Source of the DNA: Phycisphaerales bacterium
GTDB lineage: Bacteria; Planctomycetota; Phycisphaerae; UBA1845
Reading direction: 5' to 3'
Assembly (NCBI GenBank): GCA_020639115.1
Contig: JACKHG010000005.1
Coordinates: 62,001 to 126,000 of the forward strand
Length of the DNA: 64,000 bases
Shown piece after piece: positions 1 through 7,982 of this stretch (positions are counted from its first letter, which is position 1; every line of letters starts with the position of its first letter). The position numbers were made by a program, and so were the translations under genes. The notes under the pieces are model-generated. The model searched no databases and was not told the DNA's origin. It saw only the letters and a program-made list of their open reading frames with translations.

Positions 1-1039
1 AGATCGCGTCACCGGTGGTGTTGATGTCCGTGAAGGGATAGGGGAATTCTCCAGTGTGCGGATTGACCTCCGACCGCGGCCCGAGGTAGAACTGGTTGCC
101 GTTCAAACCCGACTGGTACGGATCGGAACAGCCCACGCCCAGACGCTGCGTCGTTCCCGGATCCGCGCACCCGCACCCGCAGATATCCCCCGTCAGCGCC
201 GCAAAACCGTGCTTGAGCCAGCTCATCCCGATCTGCTCGAACCGGCCGTTCTTCAACCGGTACATGTTCTGCGCGATCACGGGGTGGTGGTTCTCGTTGT
301 ACACCCACAGCAGTTGTTCGCTGCCCACGTTGCACGACACCGTCCCGATCGAGAACGCCGCGATCCCGCCCACGCTCCCGAAGCTGCTCACCTGCGGCAG
401 ATGCCCGACGATCACGTCCGCACCCGGCGAACCGCCACACGTCGCGCCAGACGCCCGCTCCACGCCAGTACCTTCCGCCGCCTGCGGCGCAATCGCCCGC
501 GTGGTCAGAATACCGATCGTCCGATCAGCATCGGCGGAAAGCCCCAACCGCTTCGCCGCACGCGGGGTGAGCACCAGCGTCCCCTCGACCAACAGCGAAC
601 CGCTCGCGGCATCCACCGCGATCCGCAGATCCGCCAGCGCCAACGCCCCCTGCCCCGCGCGATCCGCGACGAACGCCCGCTCGCCCCCTTGCTCGATATG
701 CAGCACGAACCCATCCAACGCGATGCTGCCACCCGGACCGCGCAGCGCCAGTCGCCCATCGTGGCGAACGTCCAGCCCGCTCAGGGCACGGCCAGCCCCC
801 CACGCGACGGTCGAGCCTGGGAGCATCTCCAGCAGATGCTGCGTATCCGTGCCATCAGCCGCCTCGACCGCCCCCCAACGCGCCTCAACCCCGTTCGCCC
901 TCAATCCGTCCGCGCGCAGCACCACCAGCGTCGAACCGGTCTGCAGTACGTCCGCGTCAGCCACCCCAACGTCCAGCGCAACAGCGCACAGCGTCGTCAA
1001 CACGACCACTCCGGATGTTCGCCAAGCATGCATGGTCAT
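1..1039 (-). CDS. Secreted protein of unknown function, cut by the window edge
   Basis: Reading from the minus strand gives an open frame of 346 codons that runs off the left edge, so the C-terminus is missing. The start is ATG at 1039 or the in-frame ATG at 1033; GAGG lies 4 or 10 bases upstream, and spacing favours 1033. Residues about 5-28 form a hydrophobic signal peptide. The middle is rich in Ala, Gly and Leu, and around residues 240-290 there is a distinctive segment with NHHPVIAQNMYRLKNG, MSWLKHGFAAL and CGCGCADPGT. From memory this segment recurs in hypothetical secreted planctomycete proteins, but no function is known to me. It is divergent from the sulfatase-fold gene to its right. 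Confidence 0.75.
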   Translation of the reverse strand, partial: MTMHAWRTSGVVVLTTLCAVALDVGVADADVLQTGSTLVVLRADGLRANGVEARWGAVEAADGTDTQHLLEMLPGSTVAWGAGRALSGLDVRHDGRLALRGPGGSIALDGFVLHIEQGGERAFVADRAGQGALALADLRIAVDAASGSLLVEGTLVLTPRAAKRLGLSADADRTIGILTTRAIAPQAAEGTGVERASGATCGGSPGADVIVGHLPQVSSFGSVGGIAAFSIGTVSCNVGSEQLLWVYNENHHPVIAQNMYRLKNGRFEQIGMSWLKHGFAALTGDICGCGCADPGTTQRLGVGCSDPYQSGLNGNQFYLGPRSEVNPHTGEFPYPFTDINTTGDAI

Positions 1040-1425
1040 CTGTCCTCGGTCCGCCCACGTGGGTACGCGCCGCCGCGGCGCACGGGCACCCACCGGGTGC
1101 GCACGGGCATGGCCTGACAACCGATAACCCCTCCGACCGTCGCGGCCCTCGAGGTATCCATCGGCTGGTTGTGAATGGTGCTGGCGGCCCGCTTACGCAC
1201 CCCCCGGCGCATCCGCCTCGAATTCCCATATACTACCCGCAATTCCGGCCCGAAAACAAGGTGCACCCGGCGATGTGGCGGTGCCGTCGCCGCCCACCGC
1301 CCCTGCGACGTCCGCTGCGCGCATCGTTAGACAGCCCGATACGTCGCCGACATAATTGGTGAGCAGTTCGTGGTACGGATCGGTACGCGTAAGAACCCCG
1401 CCGGCTGCCACCGCGTAATACGGGA
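1040..1425. other. Divergent intergenic region
   Basis: These 386 bases separate the leftward secreted-protein gene from the rightward sulfatase-fold gene and should hold both promoters. I see an AT-richer patch near 1215-1255 but no convincing -35/-10 pair, hairpin or small gene. Confidence 0.4.
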
Positions 1426-3348
1426 GTGTCCTCCGACAACCACACGATGCCAAGCGACCCGAACGCCACCGAACCCGCAGCCGCGTCCCCGGACGCGCCG
1501 GGCGGCCGCGCCCCACGTCCGGCGCGCTGGCCCTACGCTCTCGTGATTCTCGCGATCGTCTTCGCCGGCTGGGGAATGCTCAAACCCGACTCCGACGACC
1601 CGTCGAAGGCGGTCGACCCGGCGGACGTCCTCCTCCCCGGCAGCGCCAAGGGGTTCAACCTGCTGTTCGTGACCTTCGACACCACGCGGCCCGACCACCT
1701 GGGCTGCTACGGCTATGCGGATGCGCATACCCCGACGGTCGACAGCCTCGCCGCGCACGGCGTCCGCTTCGACGACGCCGTCACCAGCGTGCCGCTGACG
1801 CTGCCGTCGCATTCCGTCATGATGACGGGCGAATACCCCTTCAAACTCGGCGTGCACGATAACGGTCAGCATCTTTCCGGCCGCAACGTGACGCTCGCGG
1901 AGGTCCTATCCACCAACGGTTACGCGACTGCCGCGTTTGTGGGCGCGTTTGTGCTGGACCAGCGCTGGGGCATCGACCAGGGTTTCGACGTATATGACTT
2001 TCACGTGAAGGGCGCCAATCGGATCGCGCTGGACTCCATCGTGGCCGAACGACCGGCGGATGCCGTGTCCAACAGCGCGCTGCGCTGGCTCAAGGAGCGG
2101 TCCGCAGCTCAGGATAAACGCCCGTTCTTCATGTGGCTGCATTACTTCGATCCCCACTATCCCTACGAGTCTCCGCTGATCAGCCTACCCGGTCTGGAGA
2201 ACAGGCCCTACGACGCGGAAATCGCCATGGCCGACGCGCAGCTCAAGCGTGTGCTCGATCAGCTTGACGAGCAGAAACTGCTCGACGATACGCTCGTCGT
2301 CTTCGTCACGGACCATGGGGAGGGCTTCTTCGAAAAGGACGAGGCCTACCACGGCATCTTCCTCTATGAAACCACGCTGCACACCGCCATCATGCTTTCC
2401 AACCCGAGGCTCTTCACGCAGCCGTACCGGGTCGACGACCGCGTTGTAGGCACCGTCGATCTGATGCCCACGATCCTCGAACTGCTCGATATTCGCTCGA
2501 ACATTGACTTCGCCGGTCGCAGCCTGCGTGCCCCGCGCGACCCCGACCGCGCCGTCTACATCGAGACGGAGTTTCCTCTCGCCAACGGCTGCGCCGCCCT
2601 CTATGGCCTCCGCCGCCACCACGACAAGTTCATCAGTGCTCCCGAGTCGGAATACTATGACCTCGAGCGCGATCCGGGCGAAACCGACAATCTCTACGAC
2701 GAGGCGGAGCCTGCCGTCGCCGCCCTCAAGGCACAGTTGCGGGGTCTGCTCGAGGGCACCGCTGGGCGTCAGCCAACGGAGCCCGGGCTCACGCCCGAGG
2801 AACAGCGCGCCTTGGGAGCGCTGGGCTATACCGGCGCCAAGTACGGTCGCGAAGGGCTGCCTGACCCCAAGGAACACATCCACGTCATCAACCAGATTAC
2901 CGATGTGATGCGTCTCAAGGCGCATGGCCAGATTGAGGAGGCCCTGAAGCTCGCCGAAGAAATCGCCGCGGAGAGCGAGAGCTGGAACGTACCCGTCATG
3001 AAGCAGGCCGAACTCTACGAGGCGCTCGGCCGGCTCAATGACTCGGCCCGCGTGCTCCTCGATTACGCGAGAAAATTCCCGTCGGACAAGTCCTATTACG
3101 ACTATGCCATCGCCCTGTTCAAGCTGGAGCGGTACGACGATTGCCTGAACATCCTCAAGAGCGAGGTGATCTCCCGCGACCCGAAACTCGGTGCCGCGCA
3201 CCTGATGTGCGGCAAATGCCTGCTGAAGCTGCAACGCTACCCGGACGCCTTGGCGGCATGTGAGCAGGCCCAGCGCGTCGACGCCGAGCGTCTCGGCAAT
3301 GACTTGGTCGAGTGTCTCAACATTGCTCGCGAGAAGGTGCAGCCCTAG
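1426..3348 (+). CDS. Membrane-anchored sulfatase/phosphoethanolamine-transferase-fold protein with C-terminal TPRs
   Basis: This 640-residue protein has an N-terminal membrane anchor (residues about 35-53), an alkaline-phosphatase-superfamily catalytic domain (about 76-470) and TPR-like helices (about 490-640). The metal-binding start VTFDTTRPDHLGCYGY and the DHGEG motif (Asp296-His297) are clear. At the nucleophile site it reads PLTLPSH with Thr125, so the Cys/Ser-x-Pro-x-Arg formylglycine signature of true sulfatases is absent. This suggests a Thr nucleophile, as in phosphoglycerol and phosphoethanolamine transferases. The start taken is GTG 1426; ATG 1447 is an alternative, and neither has a well-spaced ribosome site. 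Its paralogue follows 20 bases downstream, probably in the same operon. The substrate is unknown. Confidence 0.88.
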   Translation: MSSDNHTMPSDPNATEPAAASPDAPGGRAPRPARWPYALVILAIVFAGWGMLKPDSDDPSKAVDPADVLLPGSAKGFNLLFVTFDTTRPDHLGCYGYADAHTPTVDSLAAHGVRFDDAVTSVPLTLPSHSVMMTGEYPFKLGVHDNGQHLSGRNVTLAEVLSTNGYATAAFVGAFVLDQRWGIDQGFDVYDFHVKGANRIALDSIVAERPADAVSNSALRWLKERSAAQDKRPFFMWLHYFDPHYPYESPLISLPGLENRPYDAEIAMADAQLKRVLDQLDEQKLLDDTLVVFVTDHGEGFFEKDEAYHGIFLYETTLHTAIMLSNPRLFTQPYRVDDRVVGTVDLMPTILELLDIRSNIDFAGRSLRAPRDPDRAVYIETEFPLANGCAALYGLRRHHDKFISAPESEYYDLERDPGETDNLYDEAEPAVAALKAQLRGLLEGTAGRQPTEPGLTPEEQRALGALGYTGAKYGREGLPDPKEHIHVINQITDVMRLKAHGQIEEALKLAEEIAAESESWNVPVMKQAELYEALGRLNDSARVLLDYARKFPSDKSYYDYAIALFKLERYDDCLNILKSEVISRDPKLGAAHLMCGKCLLKLQRYPDALAACEQAQRVDAERLGNDLVECLNIAREKVQP

Positions 3349-3368
3349 CGGACTGTACAACCGAATCC

Positions 3369-5228
3369 ATGAGGTCGCCGCGGTCCGCTCAGCTCATTTT
3401 CGCCGTCGTGACCACCGTCATTATTGGCGGCTGGCTCGCCCTGCGGTCGACGCACTCCGACGGCCCCGACCACGACACCGTACCGGCGGGCAGCGCCCGC
3501 GATTTCAATGTCCTCCTCGTGACACTGGATACGACGCGTCCCGACCGTATCGGCTGCTACGGCTATGCCGCAGCCCAGACCCCCAATCTCGACGCGCTGG
3601 CCGCGCACGGCGTGCTCTTCGAGGACGCCGTCACTTGCGCCACCAGCACGCTGCCCGCACACGCCACTATCCACACCGGACTGTCGCCACTGCACCACGG
3701 TGCTCACGAAAACGGCCGCAGCCGGCTCGCCGCCGACCACACCACCCTGGCCGAACGGTTGCGCCAGGCGGGCTATGCGACCGCCGCGTTCGTCTCCTGC
3801 TTTGTGCTCGACGCCCGCTTCGGACTCGACCAGGGCTTCGACACCTACGAGTTCAAGGTCGGCGTAGGCCTGCGCGGTGAACCCGCTTCACTCGTTCACG
3901 AGCGCCGCGCCGACGACACCACACGCAGCGCCAGCGCCTGGCTCAAACACCAGACCACCGCACAACCCGACCGGCCCTTCTTTCTCTGGGTCCATTACTT
4001 CGATCCGCACTACACGTACGCATCACCGCTAGATCAACTACCCCAGTTCGAGAACCGCCCCTACGACGCCGAGATCGCCTTCGTCGATCTGGAACTCGGC
4101 AGGCTTCTCGACGCGGTCCGGGACAGCAGCGACCTGGAGCGCACGCTCATCGTCGTCGCCTCCGACCACGGCGAGGGACTCGGCCAGCACGGCGAGTCAT
4201 ACCACGGCATCTTTCTCTATGAATCGACGCTGCGCACCGTGCTGATTCTCTCCTCACCCCAGCTTTTCCCCAAGGCCTTTCGCGTCTCGGATCGCGTTGT
4301 AGGCACCGTCGACATAGTCCCGACCGTCCTCACTCTTCTGGGTATCGCTCCGGAGGCGACGTTCGATGGCGTTGACCTCCTGGCGGCCCACCCCGATCCG
4401 CACCGCGCCATCTACATCGAAACATACTTTTCCCACACCGTCGGCTGCAGCGAACTGCTCGGCCTGCGCCGCCACGCCGACAAGTTCATCCTTGCCCCGC
4501 GCTCGGAATACTACAATCTGAGCAGCGACCCGGGCGAAACACGCAACCTCATCGACGAGCACGCGGCACAAGCTACTGCGCTCCGCGAGCAACTGTCCGC
4601 GTTGCGCTCGGCCGGCGGCGCCGCACAGGAAGCCTATGAGATGTCCGATGAGGAACGCAGCCGCCTCGCCGCGCTCGGCTACGTCGCCGCCCTTGGCAAG
4701 TGGGGGGCAAACTGGCCAGACCCCAAGGACAAGATCGACGTGATCAACGCGACCACGAACGTCGCCCAGCTTCTTGCTCAGCGGCGCTATGCCGACGCGT
4801 TGCCCATCGCGCAGCAACTCGTCAACGAATGCGGCGCATACGACCTGCCGGTCCGTCAGCTCGTCGAGACGCTCGAGGCACTGGGCCGTACCGCTGACGC
4901 GGCAGACGTTCTGCAGAAATACACCGCCAACTACCCTTCCGTTGAGATGCTCGTCTATGCCGCCGAGCGCTATCGCGCATGGGGGCGCGCGCAAGATGCC
5001 GAGTCCGCCCTTGGGGCGGCTGAACTCCTCGACCCCACGCGGGGCATCATCTGGAAACTGCGCGGCGATCAGGCGTTCGAGGAAGGGGCTTTCGCCCGCG
5101 CTATCGACCTCTACACCCGTGCATTGCAACTCGATCCGCAGCGGCTGGGCAGCGACGTCCACGTCCGCCTGCAGCAGGCCCGTCAGCGCGCGGAAACCGC
5201 GCCACCTGCGTCCCCGCCGGGTTCCTGA
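3369..5228 (+). CDS. Second sulfatase-fold/TPR protein, paralogue of the preceding gene
   Basis: This 619-residue protein has the same plan as its neighbour: a membrane segment at residues 8-24, a catalytic domain with VTLDTTRPDRIGCYGY, and TPR-like C-terminal helices. The nucleophile region is CATSTLPAHATIHTG with Thr94 where a sulfatase would have Cys, and the DHGEG motif is at Asp266. I chose ATG 3369 rather than an upstream ATG at 3312 because the hydrophobic anchor follows it directly and it avoids overlapping the first gene. Strong similarity along the whole length indicates a tandem duplication. It is probably an extracytoplasmic phosphotransferase or hydrolase; the substrate cannot be read from sequence. 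Confidence 0.88.
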   Translation: MRSPRSAQLIFAVVTTVIIGGWLALRSTHSDGPDHDTVPAGSARDFNVLLVTLDTTRPDRIGCYGYAAAQTPNLDALAAHGVLFEDAVTCATSTLPAHATIHTGLSPLHHGAHENGRSRLAADHTTLAERLRQAGYATAAFVSCFVLDARFGLDQGFDTYEFKVGVGLRGEPASLVHERRADDTTRSASAWLKHQTTAQPDRPFFLWVHYFDPHYTYASPLDQLPQFENRPYDAEIAFVDLELGRLLDAVRDSSDLERTLIVVASDHGEGLGQHGESYHGIFLYESTLRTVLILSSPQLFPKAFRVSDRVVGTVDIVPTVLTLLGIAPEATFDGVDLLAAHPDPHRAIYIETYFSHTVGCSELLGLRRHADKFILAPRSEYYNLSSDPGETRNLIDEHAAQATALREQLSALRSAGGAAQEAYEMSDEERSRLAALGYVAALGKWGANWPDPKDKIDVINATTNVAQLLAQRRYADALPIAQQLVNECGAYDLPVRQLVETLEALGRTADAADVLQKYTANYPSVEMLVYAAERYRAWGRAQDAESALGAAELLDPTRGIIWKLRGDQAFEEGAFARAIDLYTRALQLDPQRLGSDVHVRLQQARQRAETAPPASPPGS

Positions 5229-5232
5229 AATA

Positions 5233-5263
5233 GAGCCGGTTGGCGCGGCGCGCCAACCGGCTC
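5233..5263. terminator. Bidirectional terminator hairpin between convergent genes
   Basis: A perfect 14-bp stem (GAGCCGGTTGGCGC and its complement) with a GGC loop starts five bases after the stop at 5228 and lies before the convergent gene ending at 5309. There is no T-tract, so it may be a REP-like hairpin or a factor-dependent stop rather than a classical intrinsic terminator. Confidence 0.6.
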
Positions 5264-5308
5264 AGTGTCGTATCAATTGCTTCAATTGCTGCGCCAAGCT
5301 TACGCGGA

Positions 5309-6337
5309 TCAGAGGCGACGCACCGCGTTCCGCCGTCCGCGCATACCCGCGAGCCCCAGCAGCATGACCGGCATCATTTGCACCATCCCGAAGCCGCAGA
5401 CGCCTCCGCCCTGCGACGAGCCGTTGTCGCCGCCGGTGTTGTCACCACCCGTGTTGCCGCCCGTATCACCACCGGTGCTGCCGCCCGTATCGCCGCCGTT
5501 CGTGTCGACGTTGCCGCCGGTATCGCCGCCGCCGGTATCGCCGCCGGTGCCGTTCGTGTCCACGTTGCCGCCACCGGTGTCTCCGCCTGTACCGTTCGTG
5601 TCGACGTTGCCGCCCGTGTCACCGCCGCCAGTATCGCCTCCGCCGGTGTCACCGCCGCCGGTGTCGCCGCCGCCCGTATCGCCGCCGCCGGTGCTGCCGC
5701 CGCCCGTACTCCCGCCTCCGGTACCGCCACCACCGGTACTGCCTTCCTTGATCCGTACAATCAACGGATCCCGATCATCGGTCCGCGAACCAACCGTATA
5801 GCCCGGACTGCCGGCGCCGATGTGGAAACGGCCCGGATCGTCCTGCGTCGGCGCGCCGGTTGCTGTCAAGCTATAGAATCCCCCCAGATCATCCACGACC
5901 CGCGTAAACGCCGTATCGAATGCGACGTCGAACTCGTCTCCGACGCTCCCCGATTGCGCCTCGATGGTGATCGTACCGACCAACAGGTCTCCAGGACCAT
6001 CCATGATGGCCCCAAGGTCTGCCGAATAGACCGCCTGCTGCCCTCCGGCCCCAAGCGAACTGCCCGCTGTCGAGCTGACCGACCATCCCGCCAGGTCGGT
6101 CGCCAGCGCCAGTTGGGCAATACCCGTCGCGAGCTCGTTGGCGAGAAATACCCCCGACACGGAGTCGTCGGCAGCCAGCGCATCCAGATGTACTTCGATG
6201 ACGGCCTGCTCGCCGATCGCCAACTCGATCAGTCGCGCATCCGCAGATTGTCCCTGCCATGCCAGGCGAAGTTCCGCCGACCATGCCGCCGCCGGCAGCC
6301 CCGCGACCATCAGCGCGCACACCCATAACTGCCTCAT
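5309..6337 (-). CDS. Secreted protein with Gly/Thr-rich linker and Cys-type C-terminal sorting signal
   Basis: This 342-residue protein starts at ATG 6337 with GGGAG eight bases upstream and a clear signal peptide (MRQLWVCALMVAGLPAAAWS). Residues about 20-190 form a beta-rich domain with VIEVHLDALAADDSVSGV. The same pattern occurs in the PEP-CTERM proteins at 13.2-15.5 kb, so I infer a shared cohesin-like ectodomain. Residues about 200-305 are an almost pure GGDTGG/TNGTGG repeat linker, probably extended and wall-spanning. The C-terminus is Cys-containing (GGGVCGFGM), then hydrophobic, then Arg-rich (RGRRNAVRRL). This tripartite layout resembles MYXO-CTERM-type signals rather than PEP-CTERM. 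It is last in a minus-strand run. Confidence 0.8.
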   Translation of the reverse strand: MRQLWVCALMVAGLPAAAWSAELRLAWQGQSADARLIELAIGEQAVIEVHLDALAADDSVSGVFLANELATGIAQLALATDLAGWSVSSTAGSSLGAGGQQAVYSADLGAIMDGPGDLLVGTITIEAQSGSVGDEFDVAFDTAFTRVVDDLGGFYSLTATGAPTQDDPGRFHIGAGSPGYTVGSRTDDRDPLIVRIKEGSTGGGGTGGGSTGGGSTGGGDTGGGDTGGGDTGGGDTGGGDTGGNVDTNGTGGDTGGGNVDTNGTGGDTGGGDTGGNVDTNGGDTGGSTGGDTGGNTGGDNTGGDNGSSQGGGVCGFGMVQMMPVMLLGLAGMRGRRNAVRRL

Positions 6338-6491
6338 TCGTTCGCTCCCAGGAGTTCGCTCAGTTGATTCCTCAATCCCATCCCTCGCGGAGCCTATCGG
6401 CCGCGCGAGCCTGCAACTTGCCCCAATTAACCTATTGTATCCCGCTGCAAGTGGCGATTACAGGGCAGAAAAAACGGGGGAGATGTAAGCA

Positions 6492-7982
6492 CTACTTGAT
6501 GTAGCCGAGCGCCTTAAGTGCATCCAGGCTGGCGGGATCGTCAATCGCGCCAGCGGGCTCGGCCTCGAGCACCTCGATCGCTTCCATGGCATGCTGCAGG
6601 TTGCCCAGCATCCGGTCTCGCGATTCGGGTTGGCGATCGGCGAGATTATCGCGCTCCTGCGGATCAATCAGCAGGTCGAACAGCATCACGTCACCCTTGG
6701 CGCAGGTGATGACCTTCTTGCTCTCCGTCCGATACATGCGCACCGGACGCGTGAGGTGGCTGAAATCCAGGTCGGTACGCTCCTGGCCAATCGCGTCGAG
6801 ATGGTCTGCCGGCGGCGTTCCCTCCGCCAGCGCGAAGCCCGGTGGCGCCCAGTGCGGACGCCCCAGCCCGCGACGGGCATCGAGCCGATCATCATCCGGG
6901 GTGGCAATGGAACACATGTCGAGAATACCCGGCGCCACGTGAATCGTACTGATGATGTCCGTCACCACCCGGCCGGGCATGAACCGCTCGGGAAAACGAA
7001 TGATCAGCGGAACGTGCATCGTCGTGTCGAACATGCTGAACATGTGCCCGGTCAAACCGTGTTCACCGATGTTCTCGCCGTGATCGGCGGTGAGAATGAA
7101 TATTGTCCGGTCCAGGATTCCCCGCTCGCGCAACCGGTCCACGACGGCGCCGACCAGCGCATCCGCCTCGGAAATCTCGGCGGCGTAGAGATCGCGCAGG
7201 ATCTCAAACTGCTCGTCGTCGAACGTGATCGCGTGGGTATGCTGCCCAAGCTCATCCTTGAATTCGCGCAACTGCCTCACGACATCCTTTGGCCAGAGCT
7301 GTCGCGCAAAGCGACGCTCGGCAGCCGGCGCCGGCGTGTAGGGCAGGTGCGGGATGTTGTTGTTCACGAAGAGGAAAAACGGCTTGTTCTTGCCAGCGTT
7401 CTCATCAATCCAGCGGATAATCCGGTGTTGAGCGGGCGCAGCCTCGCCCGCAAGTTCACTGCGACTCTCCGGGCGCCACATCTCCACGTATTCGGCAAAT
7501 CCCTGTGAGAAACCGCGCGACCCAGCGAGCCAGGCGTTGGCCACGACGCCCCCGGTGACGTAGCCGGCTTTCTCCATCCGCTCGGCAAGCGTGTTCACTT
7601 CGCCGGGCAGCCGCATGGTCGTGCCCGTGGCGCCCGCCTCGCTCGGATAAAGTCCGGTCAGCAGCGTCGCGTGGGAAGGCAACGTCCAGAAGTACGTCGA
7701 GAATGCGTTCGCGTAACGGGTTCCCTCGTCAGCGAGACGATCAATGTTGGGCGTCGTGCGAAAGTCGTATCCGTAGCACGAAAAGAAATCAGGCCGGGTG
7801 GTGTCCAGCACGAAGAGGACCACGTTGGGGCGTTCGTCCCGCTGCGTCTCCGCCGGCGAGACGGCTGGCTGCTTGCCATCGCGCCGGCAGCCTGCACACC
7901 AGGCCGCCATGAGCATCATCGCGACCGCCCCGCGCATCATCACCGTTTGTTTTCGCAACACCAACATCATACTCGCCTTCAT
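6492..7982 (-). CDS. Sulfatase-fold lipoprotein
   Basis: This 496-residue protein belongs to the alkaline phosphatase superfamily, with LFVLDTTRPDFFSCYGY near the N-terminus and an ADHGENIGEHG metal motif. The nucleophile site is WTLPSHATLLTG with Thr100, again lacking Cys-x-Pro-x-Arg. The start at 7982 overlaps the stop of the upstream gene by four bases (ATGA), implying translational coupling; an upstream in-frame ATG at 8069 would lie inside that gene. A hydrophobic stretch followed by AAWCAGC looks like a relaxed lipoprotein signal. It lacks the TPR tail of the genes at 1.4-5.2 kb. Its coupling to a spermidine-synthase-like membrane protein suggests a joint task on an envelope substrate, which is inference. 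Confidence 0.87.
   Translation of the reverse strand: MKASMMLVLRKQTVMMRGAVAMMLMAAWCAGCRRDGKQPAVSPAETQRDERPNVVLFVLDTTRPDFFSCYGYDFRTTPNIDRLADEGTRYANAFSTYFWTLPSHATLLTGLYPSEAGATGTTMRLPGEVNTLAERMEKAGYVTGGVVANAWLAGSRGFSQGFAEYVEMWRPESRSELAGEAAPAQHRIIRWIDENAGKNKPFFLFVNNNIPHLPYTPAPAAERRFARQLWPKDVVRQLREFKDELGQHTHAITFDDEQFEILRDLYAAEISEADALVGAVVDRLRERGILDRTIFILTADHGENIGEHGLTGHMFSMFDTTMHVPLIIRFPERFMPGRVVTDIISTIHVAPGILDMCSIATPDDDRLDARRGLGRPHWAPPGFALAEGTPPADHLDAIGQERTDLDFSHLTRPVRMYRTESKKVITCAKGDVMLFDLLIDPQERDNLADRQPESRDRMLGNLQHAMEAIEVLEAEPAGAIDDPASLDALKALGYIK

Noticed and set aside
5265..5801. Plus-strand frame with a PPV/SPP repeat protein
   Set aside because: It is the antisense of the Gly/Thr-rich linker of the real minus-strand protein, which has a signal peptide, ribosome site and sorting tail.
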